45,535 bases of DNA, from positions 1 to 45,535 of the forward strand of contig JAEESW010000016.1 in assembly GCA_016290135.1 (NCBI GenBank). Direction: 5' to 3'. Shown here piece by piece: positions 25,952 through 35,053 of the stretch. The DNA is from a bacterium (GTDB taxonomy: Bacteria > UBP6 > UBA1177). The translations under genes and the position numbers were made by a program. Numbering within the stretch: the stretch's first letter is position 1; the number at the start of each line of letters is the position of its first letter. The notes below the pieces were generated by a model. That model was given only the letters and a program-made list of their open reading frames with translations. It ran no database searches and was not told the origin of the DNA.

Positions 25952-26833
25952 ATGAAAGGTGTTTACACTGCAATCGTCACTCCGTTCAAAGGATCGGGGA
26001 AAATCGATTTCGACGCATTCGGAAAACTGCTTGAAGAGCAGGTAAAGGCTAAGGTCTCGGGCATAGTCGTAGCAGGAACTACGGGAGAAGGAGCAACTTT
26101 GAGCCACGAGGAAAAGGAGGAACTTTTCCGCTTCACGAAAGAACATTGTCCGACTCTCGACCTTGTTGCCGGGACAGGAACGAACAACACTGCTGACAGC
26201 GTGAAACAGACTGAGATCGCACTCAAAGCGGGATTTGAAAAGGTCCTCATCGTTACCCCGTATTACAACAAGCCCACTCCGAAAGGCTTATTCGCGCACT
26301 ACAGCGCAGTTGCCGCAACAGGCGCAAAGATCGTGCTTTACAATGTGCCCGGCAGAACCGGACTCAACATTGCTCCGGCAGCTCTTAAAATGATAACCGA
26401 GATCAAAAACGTCGTTGCCGTCAAAGAAGCGACAGGCGATCTCGGCAGACTTGCGGACTATCTCGATGCAGTCGGGACCGATCGTTTCGACTTCCTTTCG
26501 GGAGACGATTTTACAGTCGTTCCCTTCATTTCGATGGGCGGAAAAGGTGTTATCAGCGTTCTGTCCAATATTTATCCTGAAATCTGCGTAAAAATGGTCA
26601 ATGCAGCGCTTTCGGGCGACTTTGCAACAGCTTCAAAAATCCAGCTTGCGACAAACAAAATCAACCACGCTATGTTCATGGAATCGAACCCGATCCCTGT
26701 AAAAACGGCTCTCGCGATGAAGAAAAAATGCACAGACAAATTTCGCGAGCCGCTTGCGAACATGGAAGATGAAAACATTGGAAAACTTGCCGATATCATT
26801 AAAGATTTCGAAAAAATAAAAGAGACTTTATAA
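25952..26833 (+). CDS. dapA: 4-hydroxy-tetrahydrodipicolinate synthase
   Basis: This enzyme condenses pyruvate with aspartate semialdehyde in the lysine/diaminopimelate pathway. The 293-residue TIM barrel has AGTTGEGATLSHEEKEEL (41-58), LIVTPYYNKPTPKGL (99-113), LYNVPGRTG with the catalytic Tyr at 130, and VVAVKEATGD with the Schiff-base Lys at 158. Length and motifs are standard. It begins directly after the rel stop and is followed after 18 bases by an oxidoreductase gene, so it seems to be in the same operon. Confidence 0.96.
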   Translation: MKGVYTAIVTPFKGSGKIDFDAFGKLLEEQVKAKVSGIVVAGTTGEGATLSHEEKEELFRFTKEHCPTLDLVAGTGTNNTADSVKQTEIALKAGFEKVLIVTPYYNKPTPKGLFAHYSAVAATGAKIVLYNVPGRTGLNIAPAALKMITEIKNVVAVKEATGDLGRLADYLDAVGTDRFDFLSGDDFTVVPFISMGGKGVISVLSNIYPEICVKMVNAALSGDFATASKIQLATNKINHAMFMESNPIPVKTALAMKKKCTDKFREPLANMEDENIGKLADIIKDFEKIKETL

Positions 26834-26851
26834 TCAAAATTCCGAGGCAAA

Positions 26852-27922
26852 ATGACACTTAAATTCGCCCTTGTAGGCTGCGGAAGGATCGTAAAAAAAC
26901 ATATTGAGGCGCTTCGGGACATACCGAAAGCCGAGCTTGTCGCGGTCTGCGACATCGTTCCCGAAAAAGCTGAAAAAGCTGGAAAAACAGCGGGAGTCCC
27001 CTGGTATGAAAGCTATGATGAAATGCTCTCGGCTCATCCCGAAGTCGATGTCGTCAACGTTCTCACTCCGAGCGGACTTCACCCTACCCACGTGATCGAC
27101 ATCGTGAAAAAGTATAAAAAGCACATCGTCTGCGAAAAGCCGATGGCGCTGAAATTGAGCGATGCCGATGAGATGATAAGGACCTGCGACATGAACGGAG
27201 TCAGGCTTTTCATCGTCAAGCAGAACCGCTTCAATCTGCCTGTTCAGATCTTGAGAAAAAAACTCGAAAGCGGCGGCTTCGGCAAACTTGTTATGGGAAC
27301 CGTCAGGGTCCGCTGGTGCAGGAAGCAGGATTACTACGATGCCGACCCGTGGCGCGGGACCTGGGCTTACGACGGCGGCGTCATCACCAATCAGGCGAGC
27401 CACCACATCGATCTGCTCGAATGGATGCTCGGAGAACCTGTGAGCGTAATGGCAATGAACGGAACCTATCTTGTCAACATCGAAGCCGACGACACCTGCG
27501 CCGCGATAATCAAGTTCAGAAACGGCGCTCTCGGCATAGTGGAAGCGACCACGGCAACGCGTCCTGCCGACCTTGAAGGCTCCCTTTCGATCCTGGGTGA
27601 AAAAGGAAACTGCGTCATCGGCGGTTTTGCGGTAAACAAAATGCAGGAATGGAATTTCGAAGGCGAAACTCCCGACGAAAGAAAGGAAATTTTGGAAAAA
27701 TACAGCGAAAACCCGCCTAACGTCTACGGATTCGGGCACATCCGCTACCTTGAAAGCGTCATCGACTGCATCGAAAACGGCAAACACGCCCTCGTCGACG
27801 GCCTCGAAGGAAGGAAGTCGCTCGAACTCATCAACGCTATCTACGAATCGGTCGAAACAGGCAAGGAAGTCCACCTCGTTTTCGAGCCGAAAGAATCAAA
27901 ACTCGGGCGGACGAATTTTTGA
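26852..27922 (+). CDS. Gfo/Idh/MocA-family oxidoreductase, possibly WbpB-like
   Basis: The 356-residue NAD(P)-dependent dehydrogenase has an N-terminal Rossmann motif (LKFALVGCGRIVKKHIE, where GCGRI is the dinucleotide-binding loop). The conserved catalytic region is VCEKPMALK (about 93-101), and the substrate-binding stretch is DGGVITNQASHHIDLLEWMLGE (quoted in two parts: DGGVITNQASHH, IDLLEWMLGE). The strands GIVEATTATRPADLEG and SILGEKG resemble WbpB-type UDP-sugar 3-dehydrogenases. A role in surface-glycan sugar synthesis is plausible, but substrate assignment within this family from sequence is weak. It sits between dapA and a PyrK-like gene. Confidence 0.82.
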   Translation: MTLKFALVGCGRIVKKHIEALRDIPKAELVAVCDIVPEKAEKAGKTAGVPWYESYDEMLSAHPEVDVVNVLTPSGLHPTHVIDIVKKYKKHIVCEKPMALKLSDADEMIRTCDMNGVRLFIVKQNRFNLPVQILRKKLESGGFGKLVMGTVRVRWCRKQDYYDADPWRGTWAYDGGVITNQASHHIDLLEWMLGEPVSVMAMNGTYLVNIEADDTCAAIIKFRNGALGIVEATTATRPADLEGSLSILGEKGNCVIGGFAVNKMQEWNFEGETPDERKEILEKYSENPPNVYGFGHIRYLESVIDCIENGKHALVDGLEGRKSLELINAIYESVETGKEVHLVFEPKESKLGRTNF

Positions 27923-27928
27923 GGAAAC

Positions 27929-28681
27929 ATGAAAACGAGTAAAATTTGTTCAATAGTTTCAAACGTTTTTGTCACGAAAGATACTTTTTTGATGAATGTG
28001 GAATTTGACGAAGTTCCGCAACCGGGACAGTTCCTCATGCTCTCAAAAACTGACGGCCTGACAATGCCTTTCCTGCCGCGCCCGATCTCGGTATTCGACT
28101 GGAATGACGGCGTTCTTTCGCTGCTTGTCAAGGTGGTCGGCAAGGGAACGAAGATGCTTTCCGAAATGAAAGCCGGCGAAAAGATCAGGGTCACCGGATA
28201 TCTGGGAAACAGTTTCCCCGACACGACCGGAACTCTTCTCTGCATCGGAGGCGGGATCGGCGTCGCGCCTCTTTTCTACACCGCAAAAATTTCGAAAGCG
28301 GCTAAAAAATCGTTCATTCTCGGTTTCAGAGATAAGGATTCAGTCCTCGTGGAAGAAAGATTCAGAGAACTGGGAGATGTCACGATAGTTACCGACGACG
28401 GAAGCTGCGGGCTTAAAAAATATCCGCATGAAGTGCTTGAGACCATGCTCGAAAAAGGGTTTGAGCCAAGTGAGATCTGCACCTGCGGACCTCTCATAAT
28501 GATGGATTTTGTCGGAAAAACATGTGAAAAACACAGAATCACGGAACTTTACAAATCCTACGAAACGACCATGGGCTGCGGAATAGGCGCATGTCTCGGC
28601 TGCAGGATAAATACACCCGGAGGCAGCTTCCTCGTATGCAAGGAAGGACCTGTATTCAAAGCAAACTGGAGGGAAAAATGA
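27929..28681 (+). CDS. pyrK: PyrK-like electron transfer protein (FAD, 2Fe-2S)
   Basis: The 250-residue protein resembles the electron-transfer subunit of class 1B dihydroorotate dehydrogenase. It has the FAD-binding FLPRPISVFDW (about 48-58), the NAD-binding GGGIGVAPL (about 108-116) and a C-terminal cysteine cluster MGCGIGACLGCRINT and FLVCKEGPVF for a 2Fe-2S centre. In the classical enzyme it pairs with PyrD, but no pyrD is in this window. It overlaps the next gene by four bases (ATGA), a lipoprotein, which is an unusual partner. A related flavin reductase role cannot be excluded. Confidence 0.85.
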   Translation: MKTSKICSIVSNVFVTKDTFLMNVEFDEVPQPGQFLMLSKTDGLTMPFLPRPISVFDWNDGVLSLLVKVVGKGTKMLSEMKAGEKIRVTGYLGNSFPDTTGTLLCIGGGIGVAPLFYTAKISKAAKKSFILGFRDKDSVLVEERFRELGDVTIVTDDGSCGLKKYPHEVLETMLEKGFEPSEICTCGPLIMMDFVGKTCEKHRITELYKSYETTMGCGIGACLGCRINTPGGSFLVCKEGPVFKANWREK

Positions 28682-29688
28682 AAAAAACTGCGATGATTTT
28701 TGTTCTGACTGCTCTTTTCACCATTATTTCAGCCTGCGGAAGCGTTGATAAAAAGGAAAACAACGAAAGCGCAAACCTCAAACTGCTTGAAGAAGAAAGC
28801 AAAGATGCCGCATTTACCGAAGGACAGGAGCTCCTGTCTAAGCAGGATTACGAAAAAGCCTTGGAATCATTCAGGAAAAGCACTGTAAAAGACGCTGAGT
28901 TCTACGCAGCATACTCGCTTGCCGCGCTCAACCGCACCGACGAAGCAAAAAAAGCCTTTGAAACCTGCATCGATAAAGGGGTCCAGCCCGTTGAATCGCT
29001 TTACAATCTGGCCTTGATCTCTTACGATTCGCAGGATGTCCCGTCAGCGAAAAGTTATGCTGAAAAGGCGCTGAAACTTGATCCGAAACACATCGCGACG
29101 CTTTTTTTCTACGGCAATCTTTTTTATGTCGGACAAAATATGGAAGAGGCTCTGAAATACTACAAGGAAGCAGAAAAGATCGACCCGGGATCAAGCGACA
29201 TTCAGAACGCGATATTCTTTGTCTATCTTCAGACGGAACAGTTTGAAAACGCATGGAAGATCCGGGAAAAACTCGACAAAGAGAGTCCGGATATCGTTTT
29301 TGCAGTAATGCAGGTCGCCGAAGTCACCGGCAACTTTCTTGACGGCGCCAATTTTGCAAAAAAGGAGCTTCTGGCAGAAAACAGAATAAGAAATCTTGCA
29401 AAGATCCTCTTCACGAAAGGGGGAGATTTCATCGAAGCACTTGAACTTGCGGAAAAGGAAAACATCGAAGCGGGAAAATACGCCCTCCTCGACCGCTCGA
29501 CGACACCGGGAAGCGCCTATGTTCTCGCACTCGATTCCGAAAAAAACATATTTGTTTCATGTGAAACAAATCGCGGAAACCTAATTCCGACCGAGGTTTC
29601 AGAGCAGGGAATCAAAGTTGAAGGCGTTGAAAACATCATCGCGTTCAAAGATATTCCAGCAAAACTTTCTGAAATCTGCAGTAAATAA
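28678..29688 (+). CDS. TPR-repeat lipoprotein
   Basis: The 336-residue product has a signal peptide with lipobox ISAC at about residue 20 (MKKTAMIFVLTALFTIISAC), followed by tandem tetratricopeptide-like repeats from about 45 to 200 (for example SLYNLALISYDSQDVPSAKS, then ATLFFYGNLFYVGQNMEEAL). Its C-terminal third is a separate mixed region. It probably scaffolds protein complexes at the membrane. The start was placed at 28678, overlapping the stop of the PyrK-like gene. A second parS palindrome lies within its 3' part. Confidence 0.85.
   Translation: MKKTAMIFVLTALFTIISACGSVDKKENNESANLKLLEEESKDAAFTEGQELLSKQDYEKALESFRKSTVKDAEFYAAYSLAALNRTDEAKKAFETCIDKGVQPVESLYNLALISYDSQDVPSAKSYAEKALKLDPKHIATLFFYGNLFYVGQNMEEALKYYKEAEKIDPGSSDIQNAIFFVYLQTEQFENAWKIREKLDKESPDIVFAVMQVAEVTGNFLDGANFAKKELLAENRIRNLAKILFTKGGDFIEALELAEKENIEAGKYALLDRSTTPGSAYVLALDSEKNIFVSCETNRGNLIPTEVSEQGIKVEGVENIIAFKDIPAKLSEICSK
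29553..29568. promoter_or_regulatory. parS-like ParB binding site 2
   Basis: TGTTTCATGTGAAACA matches the parS consensus TGTTTCACGTGAAACA at 15 of 16 positions, the difference being one central base. Flanking bases extend the inverted repeat to TTTGTTTCA and TGAAACAAA. It lies inside the TPR lipoprotein gene, about 16 kb from site 1. Confidence 0.85.
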
Positions 29689-29703
29689 ACCGGAGGCAGC
29701 ACA

Positions 29704-31056
29704 ATGAAAAAATTATGCGTGATTTTTGTTGTTTTTTCGCTTTTCATCTTCGCGGGATGCGGCGGCTCCAAAAGCAAAAACAAAGAAGAAACTCCCGGTC
29801 CGGAAGAAACTGTGACTGATGATGACGGCAGCAACGCGGCCGACACCGAACCGTCGGACGAGCCCGACACAGAACCGACGGAAGAACCTGATCAGGATAA
29901 CGGAGATACGACTCCTGAACCAAGTGACGACGATGCCGATACTATTCCAGAACAAAATGATAATGACAGTGACACTGATTCGATACCATCTGACAATGAT
30001 GACATTGAAGAACCTCAACCAAACCTTCCTGAATGTACTCCTGAAAGCGAAATGCCGTGCATTGATAGCGAAACATGGCTTATCTGGTCTGAAAAAACAG
30101 AAGAGTTAAATTGGAACGATGCTGTAACCTATTGCGAAGAATTAAAGGAAGGAGGACACGACGACTGGCGTCTTCCAGGTGTGGACGTACTCCTTACGCT
30201 TCTTCAAAACTGCGAACTTACCCCTCCTTTAGAAAGTTTGGGGTGCTCCAACAGTTCTGAGGAACCACGCAGCAAATTAGGATACGACACTGTCCTTTGG
30301 TCTTCAAGCTCCAGCTATTCATCAGCCGCTTTGGCAGCCAATTTTTCAAACGGCACCACAGGATCCAAAAATATCGACAATACATACGAAGCCCGTTGCG
30401 TAAGAATATGGAAAGAAAATAAAAAGGCTGCCTGCAGCAATGAAATTCCACAAAACGCAGATTGGAACTCTGTTTCGGTCATTACCCAGACATGGGATTG
30501 GGAAACAGCACAATGGCTTCCCTCCACGACAACCGTTTTCAACAACGAAACAAGCGAAGCAGAATGCAGGTTTGCGTGTAATTCCGGATACCAATGGACT
30601 GAGACCAGATGTTCGGCGTTTCCATACTACGATTCTGACAGCGGTTTTACATGGTCATCTCTGGCTCCCGACAAAATATCCTTCGACGAAGCAAAATCCT
30701 ACTGCAGCAAGTTGAACGAAAGCGGATACAGCGACTGGCATCTTCCGACAATAAGCGAACTCAGAACACTGGTTCAAAATCATAGTGGGGCTGAAACTGG
30801 CGGATTATGCCTGATTACAGATGAGTGTTTGTCACATAAAGACTGCTATCTTGCTTCACCGCAGAATGGTTGCAGCGGATACGAAGAGGATTTAAGCGGA
30901 AAATACAGCAAACTTGGTGACATTTATTTTTTCTGGTCATCTTCCGAAGACCCTGGAGATTACCCAGGAAGCGCATGGAGTCTGGGTTTTAGCAGAGGTA
31001 ATTTTATTGATTACGACAAAAAACAACCTTTCAAAGTCCGTTGTGTAAGAAAGTAA
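29704..31056 (+). CDS. Lipoprotein with acidic linker and two DUF1566-type domains
   Basis: The 450-residue product starts with a signal peptide and lipobox FAGC (C19), then a linker rich in Asp, Glu, Pro, Thr and Asn (about 25-108), which probably keeps the domains away from the membrane. Two DUF1566 (Lcl C-terminal-like) domains follow. The first (about 115-240) has LIWSEKTEELNWNDAVTYCE, HDDWRLPGVDVL and ARCVRIW; the second (about 315-450) has FTWSSLAPDKISFDEAKSYC, YSDWHLPTISEL and VRCVRK. A Cys-containing connector lies between them. The molecular role of these domains is poorly known; repeated versions are common in surface proteins. It lies 15 bases after the TPR lipoprotein, perhaps in one operon. 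Confidence 0.88.
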   Translation: MKKLCVIFVVFSLFIFAGCGGSKSKNKEETPGPEETVTDDDGSNAADTEPSDEPDTEPTEEPDQDNGDTTPEPSDDDADTIPEQNDNDSDTDSIPSDNDDIEEPQPNLPECTPESEMPCIDSETWLIWSEKTEELNWNDAVTYCEELKEGGHDDWRLPGVDVLLTLLQNCELTPPLESLGCSNSSEEPRSKLGYDTVLWSSSSSYSSAALAANFSNGTTGSKNIDNTYEARCVRIWKENKKAACSNEIPQNADWNSVSVITQTWDWETAQWLPSTTTVFNNETSEAECRFACNSGYQWTETRCSAFPYYDSDSGFTWSSLAPDKISFDEAKSYCSKLNESGYSDWHLPTISELRTLVQNHSGAETGGLCLITDECLSHKDCYLASPQNGCSGYEEDLSGKYSKLGDIYFFWSSSEDPGDYPGSAWSLGFSRGNFIDYDKKQPFKVRCVRK

Positions 31057-31065
31057 TCCTGATTT

Positions 31066-31088
31066 AACGGATTCACTAACCGTTTTTT
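31066..31088 (+). terminator. Terminator after DUF1566 lipoprotein gene
   Basis: AACGG (31066-31070) pairs with CCGTT (31080-31084) around a nine-base loop, followed by a T run to 31088. It lies nine bases past the stop. The stem is short, so termination may be partial. Confidence 0.5.
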
Positions 31089-31155
31089 ACGAAATAATTA
31101 CAAAAACAACTCTTTTTATGCTATAAACGGGCAGTTTTTTGTATCGGAGAGAACA

Positions 31156-32793
31156 ATGTTTGAACAGATCGAGATTTTACCACTTGGCGGACTGAAAGAG
31201 ATCGGAAAGAACTGTATGCTGATAAAAGCGGGCGAAGACGCGATAATGATCGACTGCGGCATGGGTTTTCCGGGCAATGACGACTTTATGGAAGACGATT
31301 TTTTCATTCCCGATTTCGACATCATCGAAGAACTGGGGATAAATCTTCTGGGCTGCGTGATAACTCACGGTCACGAGGACCACATCGGCGGCGTGCCTTA
31401 TCTTCTGCAGCAGTTCGACGTTCCGGTCTATATGACGAACTTTCCAGCTCTCGTTCTGGCTGAAAGGATCGACCGTTTCGCAGTCTACAAAAAGAATATC
31501 CGGACTTTGAACTACAAACATCCCGAAACTATAAAACTCGGTGATTTCACGGTAGATATGATCGATGTCCCCCACTCTATTCCTGAAGCTAAGGCGCTTC
31601 TCATCAAGATCGGCGACTTCACTATCCTCCACACCGGCGATTTCAAATACGAGCCTGGCAAAGGATCTCCTTTTATCGGAAAGATACCTGAAAAGATCGA
31701 TGTTCTCCTTTCAGACAGCACGAATATCGAGCGCCAGGGACACTCCGAAAGCGAAGAATCGATTTTGGGAAATATCGCAGACATCATCGAAAACGCCACA
31801 GGACGCGTGATTGCAACTGGTTTTTCGTCAAATACGACGCGAATCGCCAACATCATCAACATTTCGCTTCTCAAAGGGCGCACAGTCGGACTTTTGGGAC
31901 GCAGCGTGAACACATACATGCAGATAGCTTCTGAGCTCGGTCACATCAAGCTGCCGGCATCGGTCCTCACCGACCAGACAAAGATAAACCGCGTTCCTGA
32001 AAACAAGATAACCCTCATCGTTACAGGCTCTCAGGCTGAACCCAGGAGCGTCATGAAGCGGATGAGTCTCGACATGATGAAATCAGTTTCCATCCGTTAC
32101 GGCGACACGATCTTTTTCAGCTCGAAAAACATCCCCGGAAACGAACTTTCTATCGGCAGGATGATCGACAAGCTCATTGAAAAAGGGGCTGACGTATATT
32201 ACGAAAACACCGACAAGATCCACGTTTCAGGTCACGCTTTCCAGGATGACATCGTTCAGGCTTTCAAAGACGTGAATCCGCATTACGTCGTGCCGGTTCA
32301 CGGCCACAGAAGGTTTCTGGATCTCAGTGCGAGACTTGCCGAAAAGAACGGCTACAGCTCTGTCGTCATCAGCGACGGCGACATGCTCTGCTTCAAAAAA
32401 GGGAGACGCCCGTTCGTTTCGCACACTTTCGAACTTTCGACAAAAGTGGTTTCCAACGGAGATCCAGACCTCATCGATTTCGACATCATAAAGGAGCGCA
32501 AACGTATTGCCAAAGCGGGTTTCATGACAGTTATGATGACAGTGGATTTCTTTTCGAACGAGCTTCTCGCCGCTCCGAGGATCATCTCCGCAGGTATTGC
32601 GAACGCGGCAAAAATGAAGCTCATCGAGCGCGAGATAAAGGACATGATAGAGAATTACTTCAACGATGAGATCGCCGACGAGCCGATCTGGAAGGATGTC
32701 GAAGAGGATATCCGCATAATGGTGCGCCATTATCTGACCGAACTTACCGACAAGAAGCCGGTCGTTCACGCAATCATCGTCAATTTGGATTAG
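31156..32793 (+). CDS. rnj: Ribonuclease J
   Basis: The 545-residue enzyme has the metallo-beta-lactamase/beta-CASP architecture of RNase J, a 5'-3' exonuclease and endonuclease of mRNA decay and rRNA maturation. It starts IEILPLGGLKEIGKN, has the metal motif H71-G-H-E-D-H76, then LLSDSTNIERQGHSESE and the later PVHGHRRFL block of the beta-CASP region. The C-terminal domain is present. The organism therefore probably uses an RNase J-based RNA decay route. It is followed after nine bases by an NfeD-type membrane protein. Confidence 0.93.
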   Translation: MFEQIEILPLGGLKEIGKNCMLIKAGEDAIMIDCGMGFPGNDDFMEDDFFIPDFDIIEELGINLLGCVITHGHEDHIGGVPYLLQQFDVPVYMTNFPALVLAERIDRFAVYKKNIRTLNYKHPETIKLGDFTVDMIDVPHSIPEAKALLIKIGDFTILHTGDFKYEPGKGSPFIGKIPEKIDVLLSDSTNIERQGHSESEESILGNIADIIENATGRVIATGFSSNTTRIANIINISLLKGRTVGLLGRSVNTYMQIASELGHIKLPASVLTDQTKINRVPENKITLIVTGSQAEPRSVMKRMSLDMMKSVSIRYGDTIFFSSKNIPGNELSIGRMIDKLIEKGADVYYENTDKIHVSGHAFQDDIVQAFKDVNPHYVVPVHGHRRFLDLSARLAEKNGYSSVVISDGDMLCFKKGRRPFVSHTFELSTKVVSNGDPDLIDFDIIKERKRIAKAGFMTVMMTVDFFSNELLAAPRIISAGIANAAKMKLIEREIKDMIENYFNDEIADEPIWKDVEEDIRIMVRHYLTELTDKKPVVHAIIVNLD

Positions 32794-32802
32794 GAGGAAA
32801 AA

Positions 32803-33255
32803 ATGGAATCTTTAGCTGTCGCTCCCTGGATAATCTGGCTTATCGTAGCCGTCGCCTCGTTTATTCTTGAAATCTTCATTCCCGGTTTCTGGGTCGCGAT
32901 TCTCGGTATCGGCGCGCTTGCCGCGGCTCCTCTGGCTGCTCTCGGAGCTGGAACTGCCTGGCAGATACTCGTTTTCGCGGTCGTTTCAGTTATAGCAGGG
33001 ATCTTTTTCAGACCGCTCGCACTCAAATATTTTTTCAAATCGTCTGAAAAACGCGAAGCCAACACCAACGCAATGATCGGCAGAAAGGCGAAAGTCATCT
33101 CAAAAATAACTGCCGACGAGCCGGGAAAAGCAAAGATCGGAAGCGAAGTGTGGACAGCCGTTCCTGAAAACGAAGGCGACACTTTCGAGGAAGGCTCAAT
33201 GGTTGAGATCACCGCCGTCGACGGTGCAAAAATTATAGTAAGATCACATCAGTAG
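32803..33255 (+). CDS. NfeD-like membrane protein
   Basis: The 150-residue product has hydrophobic segments at about 9-30, 37-52 and 56-73 and a C-terminal OB-fold-like part (GRKAKVISKITADEPGKAKI, then VEITAVDGAKIIVRS). This is the short NfeD form that partners with SPFH/stomatin proteins in membrane microdomains. Its stop is nine bases before the SPFH gene and it has an AGGAGG site, so a two-gene NfeD-SPFH unit is clear. Confidence 0.92.
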   Translation: MESLAVAPWIIWLIVAVASFILEIFIPGFWVAILGIGALAAAPLAALGAGTAWQILVFAVVSVIAGIFFRPLALKYFFKSSEKREANTNAMIGRKAKVISKITADEPGKAKIGSEVWTAVPENEGDTFEEGSMVEITAVDGAKIIVRSHQ

Positions 33256-33264
33256 GAGGGAAAC

Positions 33265-34245
33265 ATGGTTTGGGTTATCGCTGTTCTCTGTGTTTTTGCA
33301 GTAATCATCATCGCAAAAGGGGCGAAGATCGTTCCTCAGGCAAAAGTCATCATCGTTGAAAGACTCGGAAGGTACCACTGCACGCTTCAGAGCGGTTTCA
33401 ACATCATCGTTCCGATCATCGACAAGCCGCGCAAAATGGAAACAAGGGTCATGAAGCAGCTCTACGACGGCAGAAAGATCATGGTCACGACGGAGCAGAC
33501 ATTCATCGACCTGCGCGAGACCGTCCACGACTTCCCGAAGCAGAATGTTATTACGAAAGACAACGTCGTGATCGAGATCGACGCGATCCTTTACTACCAG
33601 ATCACCGATCCGTTCAAGGCGATGTATGAAATTTCGAATCTCCCCGATGCGATCGAAAAGCTCGCTAAAACGACGCTCAGGAACATCATCGGAAACATGG
33701 ATCTTGACCACACTCTCTCCAGCAGGGACGATATAAACTCAAAAATGACCGAGATCCTCGATGAAGCGACCGACAAATGGGGCGTAAAAGTCAACCGCGT
33801 CGAGATCCAGGACATCAACCCGCCGCAGGACATCAAAAACGCAATGGAAAAACAGATGCGTGCAGAGCGCGACAAACGTGCTGCGATCCTTACGGCTGAG
33901 GCTGACAAACAGTCGAAGATCCTTGAGTCTGAAGGTGAAAAGCAGAAGAACATCAACTACGCTGCCGGTATGAAGGAATCGAACATCCTCGAAGCTGAAG
34001 GTCAGGCTGCGGCAAAGATCAAGGTCGCAACGGCTGAGGCTGAATCGATCAAACTCATCGCAGACGCGATCAAAGACACCAAAATGGATCCGGCTCAGTA
34101 TCTCATCGCACTCAAGTACATCGAAACATTGGCTGCGATAACTTCCGGCAAGGACAACAAAGTCGTCTACATGCCTTACGAAGCGAGCGGGATACTCGGT
34201 TCAGTCGGCTCGATCCAGGAAATGTTCAAAAATCTGCCGAAATAA
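33265..34245 (+). CDS. SPFH/Band 7 stomatin-like protein (QmcA-type)
   Basis: The 326-residue protein has an N-terminal membrane anchor (about 1-20), the Band 7 core (VIIVERLGRYHCTLQSG near 29-45, later PKQNVITKDNVVIEIDAILY) and a C-terminal coiled-coil rich in Ala/Glu/Gln (RAILTAEADKQSKILESEGE-like heptads, about 200-260). These proteins form large membrane-bound cages and influence quality control by FtsH. Pairing with NfeD supports the class. Exact function in this organism is not known. Confidence 0.93.
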   Translation: MVWVIAVLCVFAVIIIAKGAKIVPQAKVIIVERLGRYHCTLQSGFNIIVPIIDKPRKMETRVMKQLYDGRKIMVTTEQTFIDLRETVHDFPKQNVITKDNVVIEIDAILYYQITDPFKAMYEISNLPDAIEKLAKTTLRNIIGNMDLDHTLSSRDDINSKMTEILDEATDKWGVKVNRVEIQDINPPQDIKNAMEKQMRAERDKRAAILTAEADKQSKILESEGEKQKNINYAAGMKESNILEAEGQAAAKIKVATAEAESIKLIADAIKDTKMDPAQYLIALKYIETLAAITSGKDNKVVYMPYEASGILGSVGSIQEMFKNLPK

Positions 34246-34260
34246 GAGTAATATCCGCGC

Positions 34261-35049
34261 ATGTACGTTCTGACTCTTGCTTTCTGCGGGAAAAACTATC
34301 ACGGCTGGCAGTCACAGGAAAACGCGATCACTATCCAGCGGGTCCTGAAAGATGTCGTTTCGGAGATCTTCAGGACCGAAACCCCTTTTCCTTCCGGCTG
34401 CAGCAGGACAGACGCAGGTGTTCATGCCCTTGAATTCATAGCTACTGTGCCTGAACTCAGAAACATTCCGCCGGAAAACTTTCAAAAGGGCCTCAACTCG
34501 TTTCTTCCGGGCGATATCCGCGTCACAAAAGTCGAAAAAGTCGAAGGGATGCACGACGGTCGGGAATTCGTCGCCGGCAAGCACTACCGCTACATGATCT
34601 GCACGAAGCCGACAGCTTCACCTTTTGCGGCGGACTACTCGTGGCACAGCGGTTATGCACTCGATATTCCAAAAATGAAAGAGGCGATAAAACATTTTGA
34701 AGGGATCCACGATTTCGCATCGTTCATGTCCGCCGGAAGCGACGTCAAAATGACAGTCCGCACGATCCATCAGGCGAAGATCAACGAATTTGAAGGTTAC
34801 CTGGCGCTCGATTTTTCAGGCGACGGCTTTTTGAAACACCAGATAAGAATCATGGCCGGAACTTTGGCAAGTGTCGGCCGCGGCAGGATAGAACCTTATG
34901 AAATTCCCGGGCTTATCGAAGCGAAAAACCGCAATCTGGTGCCGCATACGCTTCCCGGGAACGGACTTTTTCTCTACAAACTCTTCAGAACTCCGGAAGA
35001 GATGCTCGCTTATAAATTTCCCGAAAATTTTGAAGGAATGGTGTGGTAA
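34261..35049 (+). CDS. truA: tRNA pseudouridine synthase A
   Basis: The enzyme forms pseudouridine at tRNA positions 38-40. The 262-residue protein begins with MYVLTLAFCGKNYHGWQSQE and carries the catalytic aspartate D51 in GCSRTDAGVHA. The later blocks GKHYRYMIC, HDFASF and FLKHQIRIMAGTL are typical. Length is normal. It is the last gene of the plus-strand run, closed by a palindromic hairpin in front of the convergent transglycosylase gene. Confidence 0.96.
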   Translation: MYVLTLAFCGKNYHGWQSQENAITIQRVLKDVVSEIFRTETPFPSGCSRTDAGVHALEFIATVPELRNIPPENFQKGLNSFLPGDIRVTKVEKVEGMHDGREFVAGKHYRYMICTKPTASPFAADYSWHSGYALDIPKMKEAIKHFEGIHDFASFMSAGSDVKMTVRTIHQAKINEFEGYLALDFSGDGFLKHQIRIMAGTLASVGRGRIEPYEIPGLIEAKNRNLVPHTLPGNGLFLYKLFRTPEEMLAYKFPENFEGMVW

Positions 35050-35053
35050 AATC

